Shown in pieces: positions 56,249 through 64,000 of a stretch of DNA of 64,000 nt. The notes under the pieces were generated by a model that worked only from the letters and a program-made list of their open reading frames with translations, was not told the DNA's origin and made no database searches. The stretch comes from Lachnospiraceae bacterium (lineage in GTDB: Bacteria; Bacteroidota; Bacteroidia; Bacteroidales; Muribaculaceae), in NCBI GenBank assembly GCA_023663655.1, contig JAMPGZ010000001.1, forward strand, positions 264,206-328,205, read 5' to 3'. Within the stretch, counting starts at the first letter, position 1. The number at the start of each line of letters is the position of its first letter. The translations under genes and the position numbers were made by a program.

Positions 56249-56262
56249 ACTCAACATTGAGT
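56249..56262. promoter_or_regulatory. operator-like palindrome at the receptor promoter
   Basis: ACTCAA-CA-TTGAGT, a perfect 6-bp inverted repeat, ends one base before the TTG of the promoter. Its position suggests transcriptional control of the TonB-dependent receptor. Confidence 0.5.
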
Positions 56263-56263
56263 A

Positions 56264-56294
56264 TTGACCGTTTGTCGGCATTGCAATAACTTTG
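56264..56294 (+). promoter_or_regulatory. promoter of the TonB-dependent receptor
   Basis: TTG (56264-56266), 20-base spacer, TAACTTTG (56287-56294), 41 bases before the ATG. An excellent consensus match. Confidence 0.8.
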
Positions 56295-56335
56295 CGCAGA
56301 GAAAAAATATGCAATAGCTTAAATTTATATTCAGA

Positions 56336-58642
56336 ATGATTCAGAAAACACTTACACTGATTGCCGCCATGGTCTTGGTCGCAATCTCTGCAAGAGCCCA
56401 GTCTTCAAGTGTCTCAGATGCCAATATCGTAGGTCATGTGGTGGATGCCGATACCGGCGACCATATTCCCGGGTGTCTGGTGAAAATATTAAATTCCAAT
56501 CTCGCCACAATGACTGATGCCTCAGGGCATTATGTGTTCCGCGACCTGAAGCCCGGCAACTACACACTCGAAGTGACATTCATGGGATATGCAACACAAA
56601 AGAAAAGCGCTGACGTTAAACCGAAGCAGACCGTGGAGCTCAATTTTGAAATAACACCCGACGCTTTCATGCTCGATCAAGTGGTGGTGACATCATCCAA
56701 AACCGAGACACGCCGCCGTGAGAGCCCTTCGCTGGTTAATGTGCTGTCGGGAAAGACTTTCCTCAACGTAGGAGCCTGTTCGCTCGCCGACGGGCTTGAT
56801 TTCCAGCCGGGAGTGAGAGTTGAAAACGACTGTCAGAACTGCGGCTTCACCCAGGTGAGAATAAACGGACTTGACGGACACTATTCCCAGATACTGATGA
56901 ATTCCCGCCCGGTGTTCTCAGCGCTGACAGGAGTGTATGGGCTTGAGCAGATTCCCGCCAACATGATTGACCGCGTGGAGGTGATGCGTGGCGGCGGCTC
57001 GGCGCTGTTCGGATCATCGGCTGTGGGAGGAACCATAAATATCATAACCAAGGATCCTATGACCAACTCGGCGCAGGTGTCTCACACGTTGACGAGCATT
57101 GGTCCATCGGGAGCGTTGGACAACAACACCACCCTCAATGCTTCGGTAGTCACTGACAATAATAAGGCGGGAGTGTTCATCTACGGTCAGAGCCGGTATC
57201 GTGACGGATATGACCACAATGACGACGGCTTCACCGAAGTCGCGCAGCTTAAAACACAGACACTCGGCGCCCGTGGCTTCTTCCGCACAAGCGACAACTC
57301 TAAACTCACTCTCGAATATCATAACACCCACGAATACCGCCGTGGCGGCGATCAGCTCGACCAGCCCGCCCACCTTGCCATGATCGCCGAGCAGGTGGAC
57401 CACAACATCCATGCCGGAGAAGCGACTATGGATCTGTGGCTGCGCGACCGCCGCGACCATCTGTCGATATTTGCCGCCACACAGGACACCAAACGCCAGA
57501 GCTATTACGGCTCCGACATGGATCCCGACGCTTACGGCAGAACATCTGACATCGTAGTTACGGCAGGAAGCCAGTGGACACACCCGATGGACAGATTTTT
57601 ATTCATGCCCGCCGAACTTGTAGCCGGAGTCGAATATTCCTACAACCGTCTTCATGACGTGACCGTGGGATACGACCACGACATCCTCCAGACGGTGAAT
57701 ATCTACAGCGGATATCTGCAAAATGAGTGGCGAAATGAGAAATGGGGATTCCTTGTGGGCGCCCGCGTCGACAAGCACTCGTTGATTCATAATGCTATCG
57801 TGTCGCCACGCGTGAATGTGCGTTACAACCCGTCAAGCGACTTCAATTTCCGCGCGTCTTACTCTACCGGATTCCGTTCTCCGCAAGCCTACGATGAGGA
57901 TTTCCACGTAGCTATTGTGGGTGGCGAGCGTGTGGTTACGGTTCTCGCACCGGGATTGAAGCAGGAGAGCTCGCAGAGCGTGAGCCTTTCAGCCGACCTT
58001 TATCACCGTTTCGGCAACGTGCAGACCAATCTTCTCGTGGAAGGCTTTTTCACCGATCTGCGCGATGTGTTTGCATTGCGTCAGCTTGACGGGCTTGACG
58101 AGAACGGCAACGCCGTGCTTGAGCGTTACAACGGTTCGGGAGCGCGTGTCATGGGCTTTAATATCGAGGCAAAGGCTTTCTTTTCAAGCCATTTCGACGT
58201 GCAAGGGGGCGTGACAGTCCAACGCAGCCGTTATAAGAAGCATGAAGCATGGAGCGACAACCCTGATGTGCCGGCTGAAAAGAGGATGTTCCGCACTCCC
58301 GATGTGTATGGCTATTTCAATGCCAACTGGGAGATAGTTCACTCGCTGAGAGCCTCTTTCATGGGGACAGCCACAGGTCCCATGCTCGTACAGCACCTTG
58401 CTGGCTCGGGTACTGATGTGGATCTCGCCGTGCGCACCCAATCGTTTTTCGATGCGTCGGTCAAGCTCACTTACTCTTTCCGTTTGTTCAACCGCGTGAA
58501 TCTCGATGTGTCGGCAGGCGTAAAGAATATATTCAATTCTTATCAGAAGGATTTCGACCTCGGATCCACACGCGACTCCGGCTACATCTACGGACCCGCA
58601 CTGCCTCGATGTGTAAATGTAGGAGTGTCACTCAGCCTGTAA
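56336..58642 (+). CDS. TonB-dependent outer-membrane receptor with carboxypeptidase-like N-terminal domain
   Basis: 768 residues; signal peptide about 1-21. A carboxypeptidase regulatory-like domain (about 30-110: GHVVDADTGDHIPGCLVKILN) comes before the plug (about 120-235: FQPGVRVENDCQNCGFTQVRINGLDGHYSQILMNSRP, IDRVEVMRGGGSALFGSSAVGGTINIITK) and a 22-strand barrel ending VNVGVSLSL. No SusD partner, so not a SusC-type glycan transporter; a metal, haem or cofactor receptor is more likely. The Cys pair in DCQNCG is typical of this subgroup. Substrate unknown. Confidence 0.9.
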   Translation: MIQKTLTLIAAMVLVAISARAQSSSVSDANIVGHVVDADTGDHIPGCLVKILNSNLATMTDASGHYVFRDLKPGNYTLEVTFMGYATQKKSADVKPKQTVELNFEITPDAFMLDQVVVTSSKTETRRRESPSLVNVLSGKTFLNVGACSLADGLDFQPGVRVENDCQNCGFTQVRINGLDGHYSQILMNSRPVFSALTGVYGLEQIPANMIDRVEVMRGGGSALFGSSAVGGTINIITKDPMTNSAQVSHTLTSIGPSGALDNNTTLNASVVTDNNKAGVFIYGQSRYRDGYDHNDDGFTEVAQLKTQTLGARGFFRTSDNSKLTLEYHNTHEYRRGGDQLDQPAHLAMIAEQVDHNIHAGEATMDLWLRDRRDHLSIFAATQDTKRQSYYGSDMDPDAYGRTSDIVVTAGSQWTHPMDRFLFMPAELVAGVEYSYNRLHDVTVGYDHDILQTVNIYSGYLQNEWRNEKWGFLVGARVDKHSLIHNAIVSPRVNVRYNPSSDFNFRASYSTGFRSPQAYDEDFHVAIVGGERVVTVLAPGLKQESSQSVSLSADLYHRFGNVQTNLLVEGFFTDLRDVFALRQLDGLDENGNAVLERYNGSGARVMGFNIEAKAFFSSHFDVQGGVTVQRSRYKKHEAWSDNPDVPAEKRMFRTPDVYGYFNANWEIVHSLRASFMGTATGPMLVQHLAGSGTDVDLAVRTQSFFDASVKLTYSFRLFNRVNLDVSAGVKNIFNSYQKDFDLGSTRDSGYIYGPALPRCVNVGVSLSL

Positions 58643-58688
58643 TTGCATTTTTAGACTCTCAGGTGAGGGATTTTTCAAAAATTCTGGC

Positions 58689-58696
58689 TAAGTTTG
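58689..58696 (+). promoter_or_regulatory. -7 promoter element of ksgA-mgtE
   Basis: TAAGTTTG matches TAnnTTTG and lies 29 bases before the ATG at 58725. Confidence 0.6.
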
Positions 58697-58724
58697 TACT
58701 TTATTAATCACTAAACGAAAAGTG

Positions 58725-59525
58725 ATGCAGAAAGTCAAACCAAAGAAAGCGTTAGGTCAGCATTTTCTGACCGATCTATCGGTTGCGTCACGCATAGCGT
58801 CGACCCTTGATGCCTACAAAGGGGTGCCGGTGCTTGAAATAGGTCCGGGCATGGGTGTGCTCACCCGGTTCCTGATTGATGGCGGGCATGATGTCAAGGT
58901 AGTGGAAATCGATGATGAAAGCGTGGATTACCTGAAAGTGAATTTTCCCGAGCTTGACGGCCGTATCATAGAGGGCGATTTCCTCAAAATGGATCTCGCC
59001 TCAGTGATGGGCACCGACAAGTTCTGTGTGATAGGCAATTACCCCTACAATATATCTTCGCAGATATTTTTCAAAGTCCTTGAGTATCGCGATTCCATCC
59101 CTTGCTGTTCAGGAATGTTGCAGCGTGAGGTGGCTGAACGCCTCGCCGCCGGTCCGGGCTCAAAGGTCTACGGCATTTTGAGCGTGCTGCTTCAGGCATG
59201 GTATGACGTGGAATATCTGTTTACGGTGGATGAGAATGTATTCAATCCTCCTCCTAAGGTAAAGTCAGGCGTGATACGCTGCACCCGCAACGGCGTGACC
59301 GATCTGGGGTGTGACGAACGCCTGTTCAAACTTATCGTCAAGACTTCGTTCGGACAGCGCCGCAAGACACTGCGCAACTCCCTGCGCGGCATTCTGCCTG
59401 CCGGAATCGAACTCGACGATGATGCGGTGTGGAAAGAGCGTCCCGAGCAATTGAGTGTCGCCGACTTCATATCTCTAACCAACAAGATTGCCGCCATGCG
59501 TGGCACCTCAGCAGAGACTGAATAA
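58725..59525 (+). CDS. rsmA: 16S rRNA (adenine1518/1519-N6) dimethyltransferase
   Basis: 266 residues from the ATG at 58725; a GTG lies one codon earlier. KPKKALGQHFLTDLSVASRIAS, the SAM motif VLEIGPGMGVLTRFL, the motif IV NYPYNIS and FNPPPKVKSGVIR are classical KsgA (RsmA) features. It dimethylates two adjacent adenines at the 3' end of 16S rRNA. Its stop codon shares a base with the mgtE start, so the two are coupled. Confidence 0.96.
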   Translation: MQKVKPKKALGQHFLTDLSVASRIASTLDAYKGVPVLEIGPGMGVLTRFLIDGGHDVKVVEIDDESVDYLKVNFPELDGRIIEGDFLKMDLASVMGTDKFCVIGNYPYNISSQIFFKVLEYRDSIPCCSGMLQREVAERLAAGPGSKVYGILSVLLQAWYDVEYLFTVDENVFNPPPKVKSGVIRCTRNGVTDLGCDERLFKLIVKTSFGQRRKTLRNSLRGILPAGIELDDDAVWKERPEQLSVADFISLTNKIAAMRGTSAETE

Positions 59526-60895
59526 TGAAAGAATTTACCCCTGAATATCTGGATCAGATCCGTGACATAATCGAGTGCCACGATGAAACATTGGCAAGGA
59601 CTGAACTTGCCAAGCTCCATCCTGCCGATATTGCCGAGCTTTATCAGGATCTTGATCTTGAAGAAGCGGAATTCCTGTTCAGGCAGCTCGACGGCGAGAA
59701 AGCCGCCGACGTGCTTATGGAGCTTGACGAGGATGACCGCCATAAGTTGCTCAGCGCGATGTCGAGCGAGGATATCGCCAAACAGGTCATTGATCACCTT
59801 GACACCGACGATGCTGTCGACATAATCCAGGAACTCGATGAGGAGGACCGCGATGAGATTCTGTCGCATATCGACAATATGGAGCAGGCGGGCGACATCA
59901 TCGACCTGCTGAAGTATGATGAAGATACTGCCGGCGGATTGATGGGCACCGAGATGATTGTGGTGAACGAGAACTGGAGTATGCCGCAATGCGTGCAGGA
60001 GATGCGCAAGCAAGCTGAGGATCTTGATGACATATACAATGTCTATGTGGTCGACAATGACTACAAGCTCAGAGGCGTGTTCCCGCTGAAGAAGATGATC
60101 ACCCACCCGTCGGTGTCGAAAATAAAGCACGTCATGGAGGCTGACCCTGTAGCTGTCAAAACCGACACGCCTATCGACGACCTTACCCTCGACTTTGAAA
60201 AGTACGACCTTGTGGCAATGCCGGTAATCGACTCCATCGGCAGGCTTGTGGGACAGATAACCGTCGACGACGTGATGGACGAGGCTCGTGAACAGCGTGA
60301 GCGTGACTACCAGTTGGCATCAGGTCTTTCCGCCGATGTGGAGAGCAACGACACAGTGTTCTATCAGGCAAAGGCTCGTCTGCCATGGTTGTTAATAGGT
60401 ATGATCGGCGGTATCGGAAACTCCCTTATCCTCGGGCATTTTGAATCAGGGTTTGCATTGAACCCCGCTATGGCGCTGTTCATCCCTCTTATCGGTGGCA
60501 CCGGAGGAAATGTGGGAATCCAGTCATCGGCTATCATCGTGCAGGGACTTGCCAACGGCTCGCTCGACGTGAAAAGCGCCGCCAAACAGATATTCAAGGA
60601 GTGTGGCGTGGGCTTGCTCAACGCCTGCATCATATCGCTGCTTGTGCTCGTCTACAACATATTCTCTCTCGGACCCACACAGGTCACTACTATCGCAGTG
60701 TCGCTGTCGCTGTTTGCCGTAGTGGTTTTCGCGTCGATTTTCGGCACTTTCGTGCCACTCACCTTAGAGAGATTCAAGATTGACCCGGCACTCGCCACAG
60801 GGCCCTTTATTTCAATCACCAACGACATTATAGGCATGGTCATATATATGTCGATAAGTTCGGCATTGTTAAGCGCGTTTGGCACCAATCTTTAA
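59525..60895 (+). CDS. mgtE: MgtE family magnesium transporter
   Basis: 456 residues: MgtE N domain (about 5-125, LHPADIAELYQDLDLEEAEFLFRQLDGEKAADVLMELDEDDR), two CBS domains (about 135-255: GGLMGTEMIVVNENW; VKTDTPIDDLTLDFEKYDLVAMPVID), a plug helix, and five membrane helices (about 280-456) with LPWLLIGMIGGIGNSLILG and the GGTGGNVGIQSSAIIVQGL pore segment. The cytosolic part senses Mg2+ and closes the channel. It overlaps rsmA by one base. Confidence 0.95.
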   Translation: MKEFTPEYLDQIRDIIECHDETLARTELAKLHPADIAELYQDLDLEEAEFLFRQLDGEKAADVLMELDEDDRHKLLSAMSSEDIAKQVIDHLDTDDAVDIIQELDEEDRDEILSHIDNMEQAGDIIDLLKYDEDTAGGLMGTEMIVVNENWSMPQCVQEMRKQAEDLDDIYNVYVVDNDYKLRGVFPLKKMITHPSVSKIKHVMEADPVAVKTDTPIDDLTLDFEKYDLVAMPVIDSIGRLVGQITVDDVMDEAREQRERDYQLASGLSADVESNDTVFYQAKARLPWLLIGMIGGIGNSLILGHFESGFALNPAMALFIPLIGGTGGNVGIQSSAIIVQGLANGSLDVKSAAKQIFKECGVGLLNACIISLLVLVYNIFSLGPTQVTTIAVSLSLFAVVVFASIFGTFVPLTLERFKIDPALATGPFISITNDIIGMVIYMSISSALLSAFGTNL

Positions 60896-60956
60896 CATCT
60901 TTTTTGGCACGATTTTTGTTTATACTCAAGTGTAAGTAATATTAAATTATATAATT

Positions 60957-61529
60957 ATGGAAAAAATAGAACCCGGCAAATATGTCGAGATGGTATATGA
61001 CCTCTATGAAGTTAATCCCGAAGGGGATAAATTGGTGCATCAGGTAGCTGCTGAAGATCCTGAAAAGATAATCTTCGGAGTGACCCGCGGTGTTATCGTT
61101 CCCTTGGAAAAGGCTATCGAGGGATTGACCACCGGCGACAAGTTTGACGTAAAAGTTTCCGCCAAGGAGGCTTTCGGAGAATATGATCCCGAGCAAGTGG
61201 CTCATCTTGAAAAAGAGATTTTTGAAATCGACGGCAAGTTTGACAACGAGCACGTGAAAGTCGGAGCCGTTATCCCCATGATGACTCAGGACGGATACCG
61301 CATCACCGGCAAAGTGCTTGAAGTGACCGATAAGGAAGTGGTCATGGACTTCAACCATCCTCTCGCAGGAAAAGAAGTGCGTTTTGAAGGCACCATCGGC
61401 GTGGTTCGTGAAGCCACACCCGAAGAGATCCAGCCGGCGAGCGGTTGTGGATGCGGATGCAACCACGAAGGCTGCGGCGAAGGAAACTGCGGCGAAGGTT
61501 GCGGTGACGGCTGCGGCGGTTGCCACTAA
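60957..61529 (+). CDS. slyD: SlyD-like FKBP peptidyl-prolyl isomerase with metal-binding tail
   Basis: 190 residues: FKBP domain split by the insert-in-flap chaperone domain (about 70-125), as in SlyD (GKYVEMVYDLYEVNPEGDKLVHQV, GVTRGVIVPLEKAIEGLTTGDKFDVKV, AFGEYDPEQVAHLEK). The last 30 residues are Gly, Cys and His rich (CGCGCNHEGCGEGNCG, then CGGCH), a nickel or zinc-binding tail. SlyD assists protein folding and nickel delivery. A strong terminator follows. Confidence 0.92.
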   Translation: MEKIEPGKYVEMVYDLYEVNPEGDKLVHQVAAEDPEKIIFGVTRGVIVPLEKAIEGLTTGDKFDVKVSAKEAFGEYDPEQVAHLEKEIFEIDGKFDNEHVKVGAVIPMMTQDGYRITGKVLEVTDKEVVMDFNHPLAGKEVRFEGTIGVVREATPEEIQPASGCGCGCNHEGCGEGNCGEGCGDGCGGCH

Positions 61530-61573
61530 ACCCAATCACACGATTGCGAAAATAAGCTTTTAAACCATACCTA

Positions 61574-61618
61574 CGGGGTGTCAGGAATCTACCGTGATTC
61601 CTGGCACCCCGTTTTTTT
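61574..61618 (+). terminator. rho-independent terminator of slyD
   Basis: A 16-bp stem (CGGGGTGTCAGGAATC with GATTCCTGGCACCCCG, one G-T pair), 6-base loop and seven T. Confidence 0.92.
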
Positions 61619-61668
61619 CCTCACAATCAATTGTTTCAGAATTTATAGCATTATCAACCGGAAAATGC

Positions 61669-61676
61669 TACATTTG
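61669..61676 (+). promoter_or_regulatory. -7 promoter element of the TlpA-like gene
   Basis: TACATTTG, matching TAnnTTTG. Transcription would begin near 61683, which makes the ATG at 61707 the best translation start. Confidence 0.6.
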
Positions 61677-61706
61677 CGCTATATGACACCAATCCTGAAT
61701 AAAACA

Positions 61707-63095
61707 ATGATAAAGCTATTAATCTTATTAATTTTTAATGCTTGTTCTTTGCTGTGTCTCGCATCTGCTGACAAATCGCGGCAAGAAGTTCTTATTGCCG
61801 GAAAAATATCAAATATTACGGATAAATCGGCAAAAACAATAACAGCGATAGACTGCAATCCATGGGATATGGGCGGATCACGTCATACTGTGCCAATCGA
61901 TTCAGCCGGAAATTTCAATACATCCGTCAGGCTGATTTACGGACATAATTTCACAATATATTACGATGGCAAATTTTTCTGCCAATATGCCGAACCGGGA
62001 GATTCTATTTTTGTGAACATAGATGCCGAAAACATCAAGAATGGCGCTTCATACTCAGGCTCTCGCGCTAAATTCAACAATGAATACGGCAAAGCCTATG
62101 CCAAGCTATTCAACACATTTTTTGAAGAACTTCCGACAGGTAAAATCGCGAAGGATGAATATCTGAAAAAATTCATGGCGATAAATTCTTCTTACCAAGA
62201 TAGAATAGCCGATTATGCTGCATCGCATGGCATGGGGCATGATTCACAGGATTTAATCAAGAGATCGGCTCTATTCTCTTTGGCTAATGCAACTCTCGAA
62301 CATTCCGATGAAACACCCGACCGCATTTTAGAATTCTTCGCCGACTCCATTTTCGGGCTTGATGATGCCGCCAATTTAAGGGAAATGATGTTTCCTTATC
62401 ATATAAGTGCATATTTGAACCGATTGGAAGATGTAGTGGAACCGAAAAGCCCAAAGGACATGATCGATGCAATCGTGTCAAGGCACCCAAAGTCATTGAA
62501 CCGAGATGTCATTATCGGAAAATTTATCATGTCGCAGGATGATTGCCTGCAAGATCTCAAGGTTCCTAAGGATATATTTTTCAGCGATATTATTTTTGAT
62601 GCAATATTCCAAAAAGAGAATAACCTGAAACAACTTCCGGAAATTAAGATTGCCAACGGTAAAATATACGAATGCCGGAACGGTCAAGTGAAAGAATCGA
62701 AACATTCAAGCATTTCTGAAATTCTTGGAAAAGAATATTCCGGCAAATTTATTTATCTCGATCTGTGGGCTACATGGTGTGGACCATGTATAATATCCAA
62801 CAAATCTTTACCGGAATTGGCTGAATTTTTCTCAGGACATGATATAGTATTCGTAAGTATCGCATTGAAATCAAACATTGATAAATGGGAAAATCTTATA
62901 AGCAACCATCCCGCCAATTGCATGGACTACTTTATCAGCGGAGATGATGATGCCGAATTAATCATGTCGGCATTCAATATAACCGGATTCCCCTCCTATA
63001 GAATTATAGGACCGGATGGCAACTTTATTGATTCTAATGCTCCACGTCCCAATTCTCCCGGCGTATATGACGCCATTCTCAACATCATTCAATAA
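61707..63095 (+). CDS. TlpA-like thioredoxin-fold oxidoreductase, exported
   Basis: 462 residues from ATG 61707 (MIKLLILLIFNACSLLCLASA); earlier in-frame Mets at 61683 and upstream precede or coincide with the transcription start. The N-terminal 100 residues are beta-rich like DUF4369 domains, the middle is helical, and the last 140 residues form a thioredoxin fold with LDLWATWCGPCIISNKSLPEL (CGPC redox site) and NITGFPSYRIIGPDG (cis-Pro). Such periplasmic proteins reduce or exchange disulfides in envelope proteins. It has its own promoter. Confidence 0.88.
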   Translation: MIKLLILLIFNACSLLCLASADKSRQEVLIAGKISNITDKSAKTITAIDCNPWDMGGSRHTVPIDSAGNFNTSVRLIYGHNFTIYYDGKFFCQYAEPGDSIFVNIDAENIKNGASYSGSRAKFNNEYGKAYAKLFNTFFEELPTGKIAKDEYLKKFMAINSSYQDRIADYAASHGMGHDSQDLIKRSALFSLANATLEHSDETPDRILEFFADSIFGLDDAANLREMMFPYHISAYLNRLEDVVEPKSPKDMIDAIVSRHPKSLNRDVIIGKFIMSQDDCLQDLKVPKDIFFSDIIFDAIFQKENNLKQLPEIKIANGKIYECRNGQVKESKHSSISEILGKEYSGKFIYLDLWATWCGPCIISNKSLPELAEFFSGHDIVFVSIALKSNIDKWENLISNHPANCMDYFISGDDDAELIMSAFNITGFPSYRIIGPDGNFIDSNAPRPNSPGVYDAILNIIQ

Positions 63096-63363
63096 TATAT
63101 GGGCACAGTTCAAAACCGGTAAGCACCGTAGGCACGCCGAAAACCGCCAACAACAAAATCGGTCAGTATGACCGCACGAAATCAGCCCAGTATGTAGCGT
63201 CAGCGGAATGCTGGGTTTAATGTGGCAAAATAAAATCCAAGCTCTGAAAGAGCGACACAAAACAAGCCGAGCAACAACAATGCAACATATTGCCCGGATG
63301 AGTCGAATCATGTTGTCAACCAATACCGTGCAACGACATTGCATTCGCGACCACGAGATAAAG

Positions 63364-63535
63364 CCCATAATGTCTGAAAGACACTGCAATCATAGCCGCC
63401 ACGACACATAGCCTATAATGCCTGGAAGACACTGCAATAATAGCCGCCACGACACATAGCCTATAATGCCTGGAAGACACTGCAGTCATAGCCGCCACGA
63501 CACATAGCCTATAGTGCCTGAAAGGCAATGCCTAT
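63364..63535. repeat. 48-base tandem repeat, about 3.5 copies
   Basis: The unit reads AGCCGCCACGACACATAGCC, TATAATGCCTGGAAGACACT, GCAATAAT. Copies begin near 63395, 63443 and 63491 with a partial unit before. As 48 is divisible by three, the minus strand shows a 16-residue peptide repeat, which is a by-product. Confidence 0.85.
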
Positions 63536-63777
63536 GAATAACCGTGGTACAGGGAGCCAAAGGCGACCTGTGCCCGGACAGCCACACACCACAAACGCAC
63601 TCTGCAAGAGTGCCCCTAAAAAAACACCATAACCGGATAAACCTGAAAGGTTTATCTCTCGGTAGCCGGGGGCGGAGCGTTAGCGACACCCCCGGAAAGC
63701 GAAAAAAATAATCGAATCTGAAAGATTCATCTTGCTCTGAATGCAGAATGCAAAACGCCCACGGAAAAACTATACAA

Positions 63778-63873
63778 ATGCCGTGAAACGGCATTGCAAT
63801 CGTAGCACCGCCACGAGGCGAAGCCGAGGCGCGGTGAAAGCCGGCACAAACAAACGGGCATCGAAGATGTCCA
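63778..63873 (-). repeat. solo complete REP-like unit
   Basis: ATGCCG-TGAAA-CGGCAT (63778-63794), CCGCCACGAGGCG, GAAGCCGAGGCG, and ACGGGCATCGAAGATGTCC (63854-63872): the full module order of the transposase-flanking arm, with no transposase nearby. Confidence 0.8.
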
Positions 63874-63977
63874 ACAACACCCTCAACCCCACCGAACCCC
63901 ACACACCCACGAGCCCATTGTACAAAAAAATCACCCGGGTGGGATAAAAAGTGGGTAAATCCCCTCAATCCATACAC

Positions 63978-63985
63978 TACCTTTG
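63978..63985 (+). promoter_or_regulatory. -7 promoter element of a gene beyond the window
   Basis: TACCTTTG fits TAnnTTTG; the downstream gene would begin outside the window. Confidence 0.5.
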
Positions 63986-64000
63986 TGACAAAACAAATTA

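Larger units (their letters stand above)
63181..63876. repeat. hairpin-rich intergenic repeat region
   Basis: No gene is visible from 63096 to the window end. The stretch contains TGAAA-loop hairpins at 63241-63253, 63371-63383, 63515-63527, 63636-63656, 63714-63728 and 63778-63794, a TGCAA-loop hairpin at 63597-63613, G.A-mismatch hairpins at 63546-63574 and 63666-63695, a 48-base tandem repeat, and at 63778-63873 a complete reversed REP-like unit. ORFs here are translations of the repeats. Confidence 0.85.

Noticed and set aside
56112..56335. Cobalamin or other riboswitch ahead of the TonB receptor
   Set aside because: The predicted leader is only about 35 bases, and no conserved riboswitch box is visible.
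59192..60130. 312-residue minus-strand frame over rsmA and mgtE
   Set aside because: Shadow of two well-supported genes.
63316..63528. Minus-strand frame with a 16-residue repeat (RHYRLCVVAAMIAVSS)
   Set aside because: It is the translation of the 48-base tandem repeat; the period is a multiple of three by chance, and there is no start context or domain.
63364..63535. Possible CRISPR array
   Set aside because: Copies are directly adjacent with no unique spacers, and no cas gene is present.

Overview
The window looks like a chromosomal segment of an anaerobic gut Bacteroidales bacterium, most plausibly of the Muribaculaceae (family placement is inference). The clues are Bacteroidetes promoters of the form TTG-N19/20-TAnnTTTG, a complete PorT/PorP/PorKLMN type IX secretion (T9SS) cluster, fimbrillin genes, and glycoside hydrolases of families 2, 29, 31 and 97. 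Coding density is high, roughly balanced in G+C, with a few clearly AT-rich insertions (about 21 kb and 47-50 kb).

Layout. 0-2.9 kb: the tail of an upstream gene, a LolC/E-type ABC permease, two small exported proteins and a metallo-hydrolase. 3.0-4.0 kb: a Y1 (HUH) transposase lying between two arms of a long imperfect inverted repeat. 4.2-8.9 kb: GH31 and GH97 alpha-glucosidases. 9.3-16.6 kb: an acetyltransferase, then the T9SS cluster porT-porP-porK-porL-porM-porN. 16.7-25.4 kb: an SDR enzyme, a GH2 enzyme, an AT-rich orphan, tRNA-Asp, recA, and a secreted pectate lyase whose C-terminus looks like a T9SS sorting signal. 25.5-30 kb: a leftward block of mannose-1-phosphate guanylyltransferase, thioesterase, HAD phosphatase and an orphan histidine kinase, then endonuclease IV. 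30.3-37 kb: der, DEAD-box helicase, a DUF3256 protein, xseA/xseB, a RelE/Phd toxin-antitoxin pair, trmD. 37.3-40.5 kb: pckA and a sialate O-acetylesterase-like protein. 40.6-46.4 kb: a leftward fimbrial operon (DUF3575, DUF5119, two fimbrillins) with a nine-base G/C homopolymer in the promoter region. 46.9-51.3 kb: five small lipoproteins of two paralogous families plus one unknown protein, interleaved with near-identical repeats that carry promoters. 51.3-54.0 kb: a histidine phosphatase divergent from an OprO/P-type porin. 54.2-63.1 kb: GH29 fucosidase, TonB-dependent receptor, ksgA, mgtE, slyD and a TlpA-like thioredoxin. 63.1-64.0 kb: a gene-free stretch packed with palindromes.

How the parts fit. 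The carbohydrate enzymes, receptor, esterase and fimbriae suit a host- and diet-glycan forager; the pectate lyase is a likely cargo of the T9SS encoded 8 kb away. The most unusual signal is non-coding: hairpins with a constant TGAAA (or TGCAA) loop but different, still fully paired stems recur at 3-4, 23.4, 48-51 and 63-64 kb. A second hairpin type has tandem G.A mismatches and also exchanges its outer stem without losing pairing. Some of these hairpins form the arms around the Y1 transposase, so the whole set may be one REP-like family mobilised or recognised by that enzyme.
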